Source of the DNA: an uncultured Actinomycetes bacterium
GTDB lineage: Bacteria > Actinomycetota > Actinomycetes > S36-B12
NCBI GenBank assembly: GCA_903918595.1
Contig: CAIXFB010000077.1
Location: 1 to 29,996 of the forward strand
Direction: 5' to 3'
Length of the DNA stretch: 29,996 nucleotides
Positions within the stretch are counted from its first letter, which is position 1. Each line of letters begins with the position of its first letter. The translations under genes and the position numbers were made by a program. The notes beneath the pieces were generated by a model. It ran no database searches. It was not told the DNA's origin and saw nothing but the letters and a program-made list of their open reading frames with translations. Shown here one piece after another: positions 22,789 to 29,996 of this stretch.

Positions 22789-24969
22789 ATGGGGGCCATG
22801 GGAAAGCCAAGAGTCTCGGCGGCCGGTGGCTTTGCCGCCATGAAGTACGTGCTGGCCAAGGGTCGTGATGTTGGTTCGCTGGCTTTGTATCGCAAGATGC
22901 GATCGGCTAATGCATGCAAGACCTGCGCACTGGGGATGGGTGGCCAAGAAGGTGGGATGGTCAACGAGGTTGGTCACTTTCCTGAGGTCTGTAAAAAATC
23001 AGTTCAAGCACAAGCTGCGGACATGGGTCGGGTTATCGATGAGGAAACACTTCGCTCAACCTCACTCGCTGATTTGGAAATCTTCACAAGCGCTCAGTTT
23101 GAGGCTTTAGGCCGGCTCACATTTCCGATCATTGCTACTTCTGGGGACACCCATTTTCGACGCGCAACCTGGGATGAGGCAATTGCTCTCGCCGCCGATG
23201 GCCTTCGGACCAGTGCGCCATCTGAAACGTTTTGGTACAGCAGTGGACGGTCAAGCAACGAGGCAGCTTTCCTTTTGCAGTTGATCGCCCGAGCCTTTGG
23301 CACGAACAACGTCAACAACTGCTCCTTCTACTGCCATCAGGCATCAGGGGTTGCACTCAATGCGGTCTATGGCAGTGGAACAGCTTCGGTGGTGCTTGAG
23401 GATTTGGCAGAGACCGATCTGGTGCTTCTCGCTGGGGCAAACCCAGCAAGCAATCACCCGCGCTTGATGACGCAACTTATTCATCTGCGCAGGCGTGGTG
23501 GTCGGGTCGTCGTCATCAATCCACTCGTCGAACTTGGCTTGAAGAGATTCAGGTTGCCATCTGATGCACGCAGTTTGATGTTCGGCTCAGATATCACCGA
23601 CCTATATCTACAGCCCAAAGTGGGCGGAGACATCGCACTGCTCAGCGCCCTCTTGAAGGGCGTCATTGAAACCGGCGGGGTTGATCAGAACTTTGTGGAT
23701 CACCATGTTGAGGATTGGGATGCACTCAAAGAATATGTGGGACAGATCGGTTGGGGTGATCTTGTTGAGCAAAGCGGTGTAAGTCGAGCCGACATCGATA
23801 CATGCGTTGACTATCTCAACCAATCAAAATCAGCCATCTTCATGTGGGCTATGGGCCTTACCCATCACGCCCATGGCACAGACAACGTTCTTGCCCTGTC
23901 AAACCTGGCACTCGCTCGAGGGTTCCTAGGTAAAGCTGGCAGTGGGCTCATGCCTATTCGAGGGCACTCGAATGTGCAAGGCGTGGGCTCGGTCGGTGTT
24001 GCCCCGCAGATGAAGCAAGCATTCGCTCAGGAACTACACAGTCGCTACGGCGTCGATCCGACAATGCCCGCGGGTCTAGACACCTATTCATGCATGGTCG
24101 CTGCGCATGAAGGGCGCATTTCTGCGGCTGTGATGCTCGGTGGCAACCTCTGGGCGAGCAACCCGGATTCTGCGTGGGCTACGCAAGCTCTCCAGCGCAT
24201 CAACACGACTGTTGCATTGACCACCAAGTTGAATCCGGGCCATGTGCTCGGGCGGGGTAAGACCATGGTGATTTTGCCGGTGCTGGCACGCGATGAAGAG
24301 AACCAAGCCACCACACAAGAGTCCATGTTCAACTACGTGCGCTACTCCGATGGCGGAGAGCCCAACGTGGTAGGAGAAATGCGCTCAGAGGTCGATGTGA
24401 TTGCCGCATTAGCTGAAGCGATCTTGCCCGAAGGCCGCTTTGACTGGAGTGAGATCTCCTCCCACGACGGGCTTCGATCAGCTATTGCAGCAACTGTTCC
24501 TGGATATGCCGAACTCGCAGCAGGCACAAAACAGGAGTTCCAGATCCCGAATCGCACATTCCATGAACCCAGTTTCGCTACCAACTCAGGCCGTGCTCTT
24601 GCTCACGTGATCCCACTCCCCCAACCCATTGCCGGTGCGGGCGAGTTCGCGTTGATGACCCTGCGCTCTGAAGGCCAGTTCAATTCGGTGGTCTACGACG
24701 AAGAAGACCTCTATCGAGGGAACACCCGTCGAGATGTTGTGATGATCAGTGCCGCAGATGCCGCACGCCTTGGAGTGAGTGAAGGCGACCAAGTCTCTGT
24801 CTCGAGTGAGATCGGCGCCATGAACGTGCGGATTGCCATCGTCGAGATTTCTCAGGGCAGTGCAGCCATGTATTACCCGGAAGCGAATGCCATCGTGCCG
24901 AGACGGATCGATCCAAAATCTTTGACGCCAGCTTTCAAGTCGGTCGCGGTTCGAATCGCCTCTCGCTAG
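22789..24969 (+). CDS. FdhF/YdeP-family molybdopterin oxidoreductase
   Basis: A molybdopterin enzyme of about 726 residues resembling E. coli YdeP (Fdh-alpha-like). It starts with AAGGFAAMKYV and a Cys-rich segment (ACKTC, EVCKK) in place of the usual 4Fe-4S CxxCxxxC. The molybdopterin domains follow: YSSGRSSNEAAFLLQL, SFYCHQASGVAL, GANPASNHPR, INPLVE and GHSNVQG. The C-terminal cap has LRSEGQFNSVVYD and YYPEANAIVPRRID. YdeP is linked to acid resistance, but its reaction is not established. The ATG at 22789 is chosen; a second ATG lies at 22798. A TTG-initiated longer frame (22711) is rejected because homology begins later. It is divergent from the aminotransferase operon and may be independent of it. 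Confidence 0.9.
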   Translation: MGAMGKPRVSAAGGFAAMKYVLAKGRDVGSLALYRKMRSANACKTCALGMGGQEGGMVNEVGHFPEVCKKSVQAQAADMGRVIDEETLRSTSLADLEIFTSAQFEALGRLTFPIIATSGDTHFRRATWDEAIALAADGLRTSAPSETFWYSSGRSSNEAAFLLQLIARAFGTNNVNNCSFYCHQASGVALNAVYGSGTASVVLEDLAETDLVLLAGANPASNHPRLMTQLIHLRRRGGRVVVINPLVELGLKRFRLPSDARSLMFGSDITDLYLQPKVGGDIALLSALLKGVIETGGVDQNFVDHHVEDWDALKEYVGQIGWGDLVEQSGVSRADIDTCVDYLNQSKSAIFMWAMGLTHHAHGTDNVLALSNLALARGFLGKAGSGLMPIRGHSNVQGVGSVGVAPQMKQAFAQELHSRYGVDPTMPAGLDTYSCMVAAHEGRISAAVMLGGNLWASNPDSAWATQALQRINTTVALTTKLNPGHVLGRGKTMVILPVLARDEENQATTQESMFNYVRYSDGGEPNVVGEMRSEVDVIAALAEAILPEGRFDWSEISSHDGLRSAIAATVPGYAELAAGTKQEFQIPNRTFHEPSFATNSGRALAHVIPLPQPIAGAGEFALMTLRSEGQFNSVVYDEEDLYRGNTRRDVVMISAADAARLGVSEGDQVSVSSEIGAMNVRIAIVEISQGSAAMYYPEANAIVPRRIDPKSLTPAFKSVAVRIASR

Positions 24970-24976
24970 ATGCGAC

Positions 24977-24995
24977 GCGGTTAAGGCTTAACCGC
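24977..24995. other. Hairpin at the convergent gene ends
   Basis: GCGGTTAAG-G-CTTAACCGC is a near-perfect inverted repeat placed between the molybdopterin oxidoreductase stop and the convergent DoxX stop, which it includes. No T-run follows in either direction. It may be a weak bidirectional terminator. Confidence 0.35.
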
Positions 24996-25392
24996 TGGCC
25001 TTCTTTCGATTGCGAAACGCGCTCCACGCACCAGTTGACCACAACGCAAGCACAACCAGCAGCGGCTGGAACAGAAGGCGAATAAAGCGAGCGGCGTCAG
25101 TGTCTAACCCAAAAGCATCTGTCTGGGTGATGAACTGGGAGATGTTGCCCGGGAAGATGATCACGAAGAAGCCTGCGATCAGCCACCCCACAACAACTCG
25201 ATACTTGGGCAGTGCGATGAGGGCTAATCCCAACAGGATTTCGACGACGCCAGAGGCATAGACGATGAACTCAGGAGCCGGGGCCCACGGTGGCACTTGG
25301 GCGGTGAACTCCTGGGTATCCCGAAAGTGACCGATTCCCGCGATCAGCAATACGGCGGCAAGGACGAGACGACCAGCTAGCTGAAACCACAT
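24988..25392 (-). CDS. DoxX-family membrane protein
   Basis: A four-helix membrane protein of 134 residues. The N-terminal segment GRLVLAAVLLIAGIGHFRDTQEF, read in parts, is typical of DoxX/YphA-type proteins, as are GVVEILLGLALI and a loop with PPWAP. The basic end (RNRKKASG) is cytoplasmic. DoxX members are linked to quinone-related or redox membrane complexes, but this one has no defined partner. It follows the HAD acid phosphatase gene by 16 nt on the same strand, so it is probably co-transcribed. The start at 25392 has no clear ribosome binding site. Confidence 0.88.
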   Translation of the reverse strand: MWFQLAGRLVLAAVLLIAGIGHFRDTQEFTAQVPPWAPAPEFIVYASGVVEILLGLALIALPKYRVVVGWLIAGFFVIIFPGNISQFITQTDAFGLDTDAARFIRLLFQPLLVVLALWSTGAWSAFRNRKKASG

Positions 25393-25408
25393 GAGGACAT
25401 CATGCCGG

Positions 25409-26218
25409 TCAAGGAATGAGATACATCGGGTTCGGGATCAGGAAACCATGCCCGAGCGAACCGAGAGACATGTCGCTGATTTGGTCACCCACGCTTGGAC
25501 CTATTTTCCAGCCTGCTTTGATCAGTGCCTTGCGAGCTTTCGCCTTATAGACCGCTGCAGGATCAGTGTCGCCGGGTTGCTTCAGAATGAGTTCATCCCA
25601 GTTGGTGATGCCAGCTTGGCGCAGGCAGTTCGATGTTGCATCACGCAGGGATTCACTGCGACCAGTCAGTAGCACGATTGCGACGCCCATCCGCTGAAGT
25701 GCAAGGTAGAGCCTCTTCACCGGCTCGATCACCGTTGCTGAGCAATTCGTGGCAGCGGCGTTGAAAGCATCTTGAGAGAACATAAAGGCAGGGGTGTTTG
25801 TGGAAAGGGTTGGATAACTGCTCAGAAGGGTGTCGTCAATATCAAAGACAGCTGCCGCTTTGCATGATCGCACTGTGGCAGGCGCAGTGCCCTCACAGAC
25901 CTCGCGAACCCACTTCTTTGACCATGCGCGAGCGACGAGGGCTACATCGCGCTGATCGCGAAGCGCAGCACCGCTCGCGTAATAGGAGTTGATGAATTCA
26001 GCCGGACTGGGACCAATGTTCCAGGTTGTCTGCGCTCCCAGCGATGGCAGGTTCTGACCCGTTCCGGTGATTGGTTTACCCGCCGAAACGCTCTTTCCCG
26101 GATCCACTGGAACTACCTCAGCATGCGCGACGGCTGCACCAGAAAACATCACAGCAGTGGTGAGCACACACACAACCACACGAATCAATGGGGTGCGAGC
26201 AGTGTGGCGAATAGTCAT
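25409..26218 (-). CDS. Exported HAD-family acid phosphatase
   Basis: A 269-residue phosphatase of the HAD superfamily (acid phosphatase class B/plant-type group). The signal peptide runs to about AHA-E. The nucleophile motif is VFDIDDTLLS (DxDxT), motif II is LLTGRSES, a lysine follows in KAKARKALIKAGW, and the acidic motif is VGDQISDM. It is expected to hydrolyse phosphomonoesters outside the cytoplasm, with Mg. The ATG at 26218 is chosen: AAGGA lies 8 nt upstream. In-frame GTG/ATG codons at 26239 and 26236 precede it and would put that site inside the gene. It follows marC by 44 nt. Confidence 0.9.
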   Translation of the reverse strand: MTIRHTARTPLIRVVVCVLTTAVMFSGAAVAHAEVVPVDPGKSVSAGKPITGTGQNLPSLGAQTTWNIGPSPAEFINSYYASGAALRDQRDVALVARAWSKKWVREVCEGTAPATVRSCKAAAVFDIDDTLLSSYPTLSTNTPAFMFSQDAFNAAATNCSATVIEPVKRLYLALQRMGVAIVLLTGRSESLRDATSNCLRQAGITNWDELILKQPGDTDPAAVYKAKARKALIKAGWKIGPSVGDQISDMSLGSLGHGFLIPNPMYLIP

Positions 26219-26262
26219 CACGGGTTTCCTTTTCATCACAAGGGTTTAACAGATGAGGTTAT

Positions 26263-26877
26263 TTAGTTTGCCCATCCCGGGAAGAAATTGATGAGCGAGG
26301 TCATGATCGAGGTTACCGCTATAGCGAGCAGGATTAGTCCAAAGACCCTATTCAAGATGTTGAGCCCACTATCGCCCAGCACCCGCTCAATAGGACCGGC
26401 CGCAAACATGACGATCAGCGCAAGCAGCGTCACAATGATGATGGCCATCACATCACAAAGTATTTTCAATCCGTCTGGGTTGGCGCCCATGGAAATGGCA
26501 AGTGCGATCGCTCCTGGGCCAGCCGTCTTTGGGATCGCGAGCGGGATGACAGCGGGACTTTTGCCATTGGAGTCGAGCAACGAACTCGCTCGGCCAGTGA
26601 TCATCCCCCAGGCCATGCTTGCGACAACCAGCGCACCGGCCACCCGAAAAGCTTCGATGTTGATCTTGAACAGGGCGAGAATCCATGAGCCCACAAAATA
26701 AGAAGCGACCATTGTGACCGCCACGGCCAGCCCAGTCTGGAGGGCAACCTTGCGCCGCTGCGCTGAATCCATGCCATTCGTGACGGCAAGGAACACGGGA
26801 GGAAGCGTCAACACACCCATGATGGCAAATAGGGCCACAATGGTTGTGAGCAAATACCCGTTGTTCGGAAGATTCAC
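26263..26877 (-). CDS. MarC-family integral membrane protein
   Basis: A protein of 204 residues with about six membrane helices. Typical MarC features are ALFAIMGVLTLPPVFLAVTNG in the first helix region and PLAIPKTAGPGAIALAI in the fourth. The family is annotated NAAT/MarC; its transport function is unproven, and the old multidrug link was withdrawn. The GTG at 26877 is chosen: it starts just before the first helix, as in other MarC proteins, and a TACGAT box lies exactly 6 nt upstream, suggesting a leaderless mRNA. A TTG at 26910 adds 11 residues and is the alternative. It is likely the first gene of a marC - acid phosphatase - doxX group. Confidence 0.88.
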   Translation of the reverse strand: MNLPNNGYLLTTIVALFAIMGVLTLPPVFLAVTNGMDSAQRRKVALQTGLAVAVTMVASYFVGSWILALFKINIEAFRVAGALVVASMAWGMITGRASSLLDSNGKSPAVIPLAIPKTAGPGAIALAISMGANPDGLKILCDVMAIIIVTLLALIVMFAAGPIERVLGDSGLNILNRVFGLILLAIAVTSIMTSLINFFPGWAN

Positions 26878-26883
26878 TGGCGG

Positions 26884-26889
26884 ATCGTA
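26884..26889 (-). promoter_or_regulatory. Candidate -10 box for leaderless marC-type gene
   Basis: Read on the minus strand, TACGAT is followed by CCGCCA and then the GTG start at 26877. The 6-nt spacing matches other candidate leaderless genes in this window. The -35 is weak: TTGCCT at 15 nt. Confidence 0.4.
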
Positions 26890-27018
26890 CTGTCCGAATG
26901 GCTCAGGCAAGAGGCTCTTTTGATCACGAACTGAAAGTAATGCGATCGACGCCCCGCGGCCGTAACTTGGTGAGCCCAGTGTGGTGAACTAGGTCCCCTA
27001 TCTCACTGAGGAGCAGTC

Positions 27019-27120
27019 ATGGGTCCCGAACCGCACGGTGAATCACAGGATGAGCGTCGCCACGAAGAAGACATCAAGCATCATCCGCATGGGCATGAGG
27101 CCGAGGAAGAAAGTAACTGA
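27019..27120 (+). CDS. 33-residue His/Glu-rich small protein
   Basis: A small ORF with an excellent ribosome binding site: GAGGAG lies 5 nt upstream of the ATG at 27019, in the middle of a 242-base gap between marC and the MMPL gene. The product starts MGPEPHGESQDERRHEEDIK and continues with HHPHGHEAEEESN. It has six His residues, mainly in an HHPHGH cluster, and eleven Asp/Glu, so it is highly charged and probably disordered. The His/acid content suggests metal binding. A weak TTGGTG/TAGGTC promoter pair lies upstream (26967-26995). No homology was recognised. It is well supported as an expressed small ORF, but function is unknown. Confidence 0.6.
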   Translation: MGPEPHGESQDERRHEEDIKHHPHGHEAEEESN

Positions 27121-27152
27121 CGAACATCGCTGACCTCTGCGTCATCGGAAAC

Positions 27153-29804
27153 TCAGTCGACGGACACCTTGGGCAAGATCTTGCTCAGCCAGCCGGGTAG
27201 CCACCAATTGGCTCTGCCGAACAGTGACATCAGGCTGGGTACCAGGAGTAGGCGCACGAGGAATGCGTCGATCACCACGGCAGCCGCGAGCGCCACACCG
27301 AACAATTTCAAGGTTGAGTTGGGCGAGAGCACGAAGGCGATAAAGACGCTGGTCATGATCGACGCGGCTACTACCACCACGCGCCCCGAGCCCGCCAGTC
27401 CCATGCGAACGGCAGCCTTGTTGTCTGGGTTGTTCTCCCATGCTTCGCGCATGCGCGAGACGAGGAAGACCTGATAGTCCATCGATAGTCCGAACAGGAT
27501 CGCGAACACCATCAAGGGCAAGAACGGCAGAATCGGTCCTGTTCCGCTTACGCCGAGCAGCGAATCCCCAATGCCCAACTGGAAAACGGCCACGGTCACA
27601 CCGAGCGCACCGGCGAAAGAGAGCAGGCTGGTCAACGCCGCGGTGATGGGAATGACCAGCGAACGGAACAACACCATGAGCGCAAGGAATCCGAATCCGA
27701 TCACGAAGGCCAGGAAAAGTGGCAGCGCTGATTGCACCTTCTTCGTGAAGTCCATGCTCACGGCCTGACTGCCACCCACGAACACCTTCACGTTGTGTTT
27801 CGCCTGCAGTTCGGGGGCCGTGGTGTTGCGCAGGGTTGTCAGCAGTTCCTGCGTTGCCTCAGCATCGGGTGCGCTCTTCGGATAGAGCACAACCGCGGTC
27901 AGGGTTCCACCATCAGCGAATATCTTCGGATCCAGCTCGAGCAGCGGAAGCATCTTCGCGCTCGGCATGGTTGAGGCAACTCCGGGAGTCTTCTCAAGAG
28001 CTTCGAGCGCGGCCTTCAGTCCAACAAACGGCTTGTCCTTCGAGACTTCTACGGCCACCACGAAGGGTCCGCCGCGACCTTCGCCGAACCCTTCTGCAAT
28101 CAGGTCGTATCCGATGCGGGCAGGTGATGCTGCTGGCTGGGATCCATCATCAGGGAAGCCGGACTTCATCTGCAGGGCTGGCAGTGCGAGCACACCAATC
28201 ACTGCGACCACGATCACGATCGGCACAATCGGAGCCCGCTGCAGCAGTGCCCCAAATGCCGTCCACCGACTCGTTTGCGGATCAAAAGGTTTGAGAGTGC
28301 GAGCCCACGGCATGCGAAGGCCGATGGCCCGCGTGCCCATGAGCGAGAGCACCGCAGGGAGAAACCAGGTTGCGGCGAGCATGACCATCAACACGGTGAG
28401 CGCAGCAGCCACCGCCAGGCCATTGAAGAAGTTTATGCCGAGTAGGAACATGCCAAGAAGTGCGACGATGACCGTGAACCCAGCGAAGTGCACCGCCCGA
28501 CCAGCCGTGCGCACCGCGGTCAGCGCAGCATCTTTCGGCGCCGCCCCCTCTTGCAGACCCTGCCGGTATCGGTTCAACACGAACAAGGCGTAGTCGATGC
28601 CCACGCCCAAGCCGATCATGATGGCCAAGCTCGGTGCTACGGATGAGATATCCATGCCTCGCGCCGCGAGCAGCGTCAGGCCCGCACCCGCAGCGAGTCC
28701 AGTTCCCGCGCTGATAATCGGCAAAAACGCAGCCACGAGAGAACCGAATGCGATGAGCAAGATGATGATCGCTGCTGCCAAACCCACCGCGATGCTGTTG
28801 TCCTGACCCGATCCCGCTGCCTCAATCCCTGCTCCCTGCGCTCCGATTTGCAGATCTGCAGTGGTGTGGGTGCGCAGGATTGATGCGACGGCATCTGCTT
28901 GCGGCGCAGTCAGGGCGCCTTCATTCACGGTGACAGTGGCAAATGCCACGCGACCATCCTGTGACAGTGGACTGATCGCACTCTCAACAACCTTGGCGGC
29001 AGATCGGAGGCGATCGACCTCCTTCATCATGAGCGAGTCGAGCCGCTCGAATTCTGCAACATCGCGCGGAAGTGCTTCGGCCACCGCGGCCAGTCGCTTC
29101 GGATCGGCCTGCGACAGTGGCTTTAGCACTGACTCAGGTAGTTCAGCGAACTTCTGCAGGCCGCCAAGAATCCCAGCGAGATCATCCGCTTCTGCTTTTG
29201 TCACACCCGGAATCACGCCGGCGAGCCAGTTACCAGCACGCACGAGTCCATCAAGCACAGGTGCAGGCAGTCGGGCAATGGTCGCGGCCGTGGGCAGAGC
29301 TCGTGCTAGAGATCCCAAGCGGTCGGGAGCAACGTCGGCAAGCGGCGCAAGCACCTTCGCCGCATCTTGCACCTCGGCAAGACTGAGACCAGTTTCCTTG
29401 ACCAGCACGCTGCTGATCCCCGCGGTCACGGCATCGGGCAGCGAAGTCTTCATTACATCAGGACACTTGCGTCCCAAGTTCTTCTCGAACGGGGTCTGGA
29501 CGCAAGCAATGTGGGGTTCCTTGGCCAAAGCCTCCAACATTGGCATGACTTTTGCGCGCACGGCCTTATCGGTTGCGCTCCCCTTTTCAGGGCTCCACAC
29601 AACAGTCAACGACGATGTCGGATCGGCAGTAGGAGTGCCGATCTTCTGGAGCAAATCTTGCGCCTGCTGCGATGGGGTACCGGGAAGTGCGAAGGAGTCG
29701 ACGGTGGTGCCACCGAACAGGCGCCCGGCTCCCAGCGCGATGAGTAGAACGACGAACCAGGCGAGGATCGCGGTCTTTGGATGCCGGACGGCCCATGCGC
29801 TCAT
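27153..29804 (-). CDS. MMPL-family (RND-type) transporter
   Basis: A large transporter of 883 residues with the MMPL duplicated design: one helix, a periplasmic loop, five helices, then the same again. The first helix is near 11-30. The first loop is unusually long (about 32-335) and includes a helical, Leu/Pro-rich insertion (about 115-275) with repeated LP..VL..L units. The helix-4 motif GVGIDYALFVLNRYR and its second-half partner LFGLSMDYQVFLVSRMRE carry the Asp-Tyr pair that couples to proton flow. Members export lipids or other hydrophobic compounds in actinobacteria; the cargo here is unknown. No Shine-Dalgarno sequence is seen; TAGCAT lies 6 nt before the ATG (leaderless candidate). 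Confidence 0.93.
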   Translation of the reverse strand: MSAWAVRHPKTAILAWFVVLLIALGAGRLFGGTTVDSFALPGTPSQQAQDLLQKIGTPTADPTSSLTVVWSPEKGSATDKAVRAKVMPMLEALAKEPHIACVQTPFEKNLGRKCPDVMKTSLPDAVTAGISSVLVKETGLSLAEVQDAAKVLAPLADVAPDRLGSLARALPTAATIARLPAPVLDGLVRAGNWLAGVIPGVTKAEADDLAGILGGLQKFAELPESVLKPLSQADPKRLAAVAEALPRDVAEFERLDSLMMKEVDRLRSAAKVVESAISPLSQDGRVAFATVTVNEGALTAPQADAVASILRTHTTADLQIGAQGAGIEAAGSGQDNSIAVGLAAAIIILLIAFGSLVAAFLPIISAGTGLAAGAGLTLLAARGMDISSVAPSLAIMIGLGVGIDYALFVLNRYRQGLQEGAAPKDAALTAVRTAGRAVHFAGFTVIVALLGMFLLGINFFNGLAVAAALTVLMVMLAATWFLPAVLSLMGTRAIGLRMPWARTLKPFDPQTSRWTAFGALLQRAPIVPIVIVVAVIGVLALPALQMKSGFPDDGSQPAASPARIGYDLIAEGFGEGRGGPFVVAVEVSKDKPFVGLKAALEALEKTPGVASTMPSAKMLPLLELDPKIFADGGTLTAVVLYPKSAPDAEATQELLTTLRNTTAPELQAKHNVKVFVGGSQAVSMDFTKKVQSALPLFLAFVIGFGFLALMVLFRSLVIPITAALTSLLSFAGALGVTVAVFQLGIGDSLLGVSGTGPILPFLPLMVFAILFGLSMDYQVFLVSRMREAWENNPDNKAAVRMGLAGSGRVVVVAASIMTSVFIAFVLSPNSTLKLFGVALAAAVVIDAFLVRLLLVPSLMSLFGRANWWLPGWLSKILPKVSVD

Positions 29805-29810
29805 GCGCGA

Positions 29811-29816
29811 ATGCTA
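29811..29816 (-). promoter_or_regulatory. Candidate -10 box for leaderless MMPL gene
   Basis: Read on the minus strand, TAGCAT is followed by TCGCGC and the ATG at 29804. The 6-nt spacing again fits a leaderless mRNA. No Shine-Dalgarno sequence is present. Confidence 0.45.
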
Positions 29817-29865
29817 GGGCCCAATGGTGGTTCGGCATCTTTCACGGTGAGACGCGTACGCGCTA

Positions 29866-29996
29866 CTACGTCGCTCGTGGCCCATGCTGCGCGTCAATGT
29901 CACCGACCACATAGGAATGCCACGGTTCATTCAGGTGATCGAGCCTGAACTGCCGGTACGTACCGCGCATGGCAGCGAGTACGCGCGGAGGCGTCA
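29866..29996 (-). CDS. C-terminal fragment of an unrecognised gene (cut by window edge)
   Basis: An open minus-strand frame of about 43 codons enters from the right edge and ends in tandem stops TAG-TAG (29868-29863). The visible end contains RVLAAMRGTYRQFRL followed by DHLNEPWHSYVVGDIDAQHG. It reads like a real protein tail, with Trp, His and Tyr in a coherent context. I do not recognise the family. It lies 61 nt upstream of the MMPL gene on the same strand. The evidence is only frame and composition, so it remains tentative. Confidence 0.45.
   Translation of the reverse strand, partial: TPPRVLAAMRGTYRQFRLDHLNEPWHSYVVGDIDAQHGPRAT

Noticed and set aside
1..29996. CRISPR arrays, tRNA/rRNA genes, insertion sequences, phage genes or toxin-antitoxin pairs.
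   Set aside because: I looked for spaced direct repeats, cloverleaf-like segments, transposase motifs and paired small ORFs and found none that I could support.

Overview
The window looks like chromosomal DNA of an actinobacterium (Actinomycetota). The evidence is a complete mycofactocin cluster, a TIGR03767-type Tat metallophosphoesterase, GTG/TTG starts, GC-rich codon use and several apparently leaderless genes (a TANNNT box 6 nt before the start codon). Base composition is moderate for the phylum: spot counts of single 60-base lines gave about 45-55% GC in parts of the left flank and about 57-72% in the central block. No tRNA, rRNA, CRISPR array, transposase or phage gene was seen. I cannot name a genus; an uncultivated aquatic lineage is possible, but that is a guess.

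Left flank (1-6913). A cut-off exported retropepsin-like protein is followed by a tight five-gene minus-strand operon (4203 to 531). It encodes a Tat-exported metallophosphoesterase, a small lipoprotein, a multi-TM protein, a DUF4287/DUF1801 protein and a small TM protein, and every junction overlaps by 4-8 bases. Next come a small secreted protein, a fasciclin-domain lipoprotein with a clear terminator, and an exported GDA1/CD39-type apyrase, which is rare in bacteria.

Mycofactocin block (6991-12761). mftR and mftF point left. mftA, mftB, mftC, mftD and mftE point right from a shared 154-base divergent promoter region. All genes needed to make and glycosylate the redox cofactor are present. 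The precursor ends in the diagnostic IDGMCGVY.

Catabolic block (12843-22642). A glutamine-synthetase-like ligase diverges from an RpiR regulator. The regulator is coupled to a FluG-type amidohydrolase and an M20 amidohydrolase. Facing them is a minus-strand operon: GSA-aminomutase-like aminotransferase, mycofactocin-type SDR, ornithine-aminotransferase-like enzyme, GMC oxidoreductase. I infer an amine or amino-alcohol degradation pathway. The ligase would glutamylate the amine, the SDR would oxidise an alcohol using mycofactocin, the GMC enzyme (MftG-like) would reoxidise the cofactor or oxidise a second alcohol, and the amidohydrolases and aminotransferases would release and move nitrogen. 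The substrate is unknown. This is the most interesting system in the window.

Right flank (22789-29996). A YdeP/FdhF-type molybdopterin oxidoreductase is followed by a minus-strand MarC - HAD acid phosphatase - DoxX group, a previously easy-to-miss 33-residue His/Glu-rich small ORF with a strong ribosome binding site, a large MMPL transporter, and the C-terminal end of an unrecognised gene at the edge.
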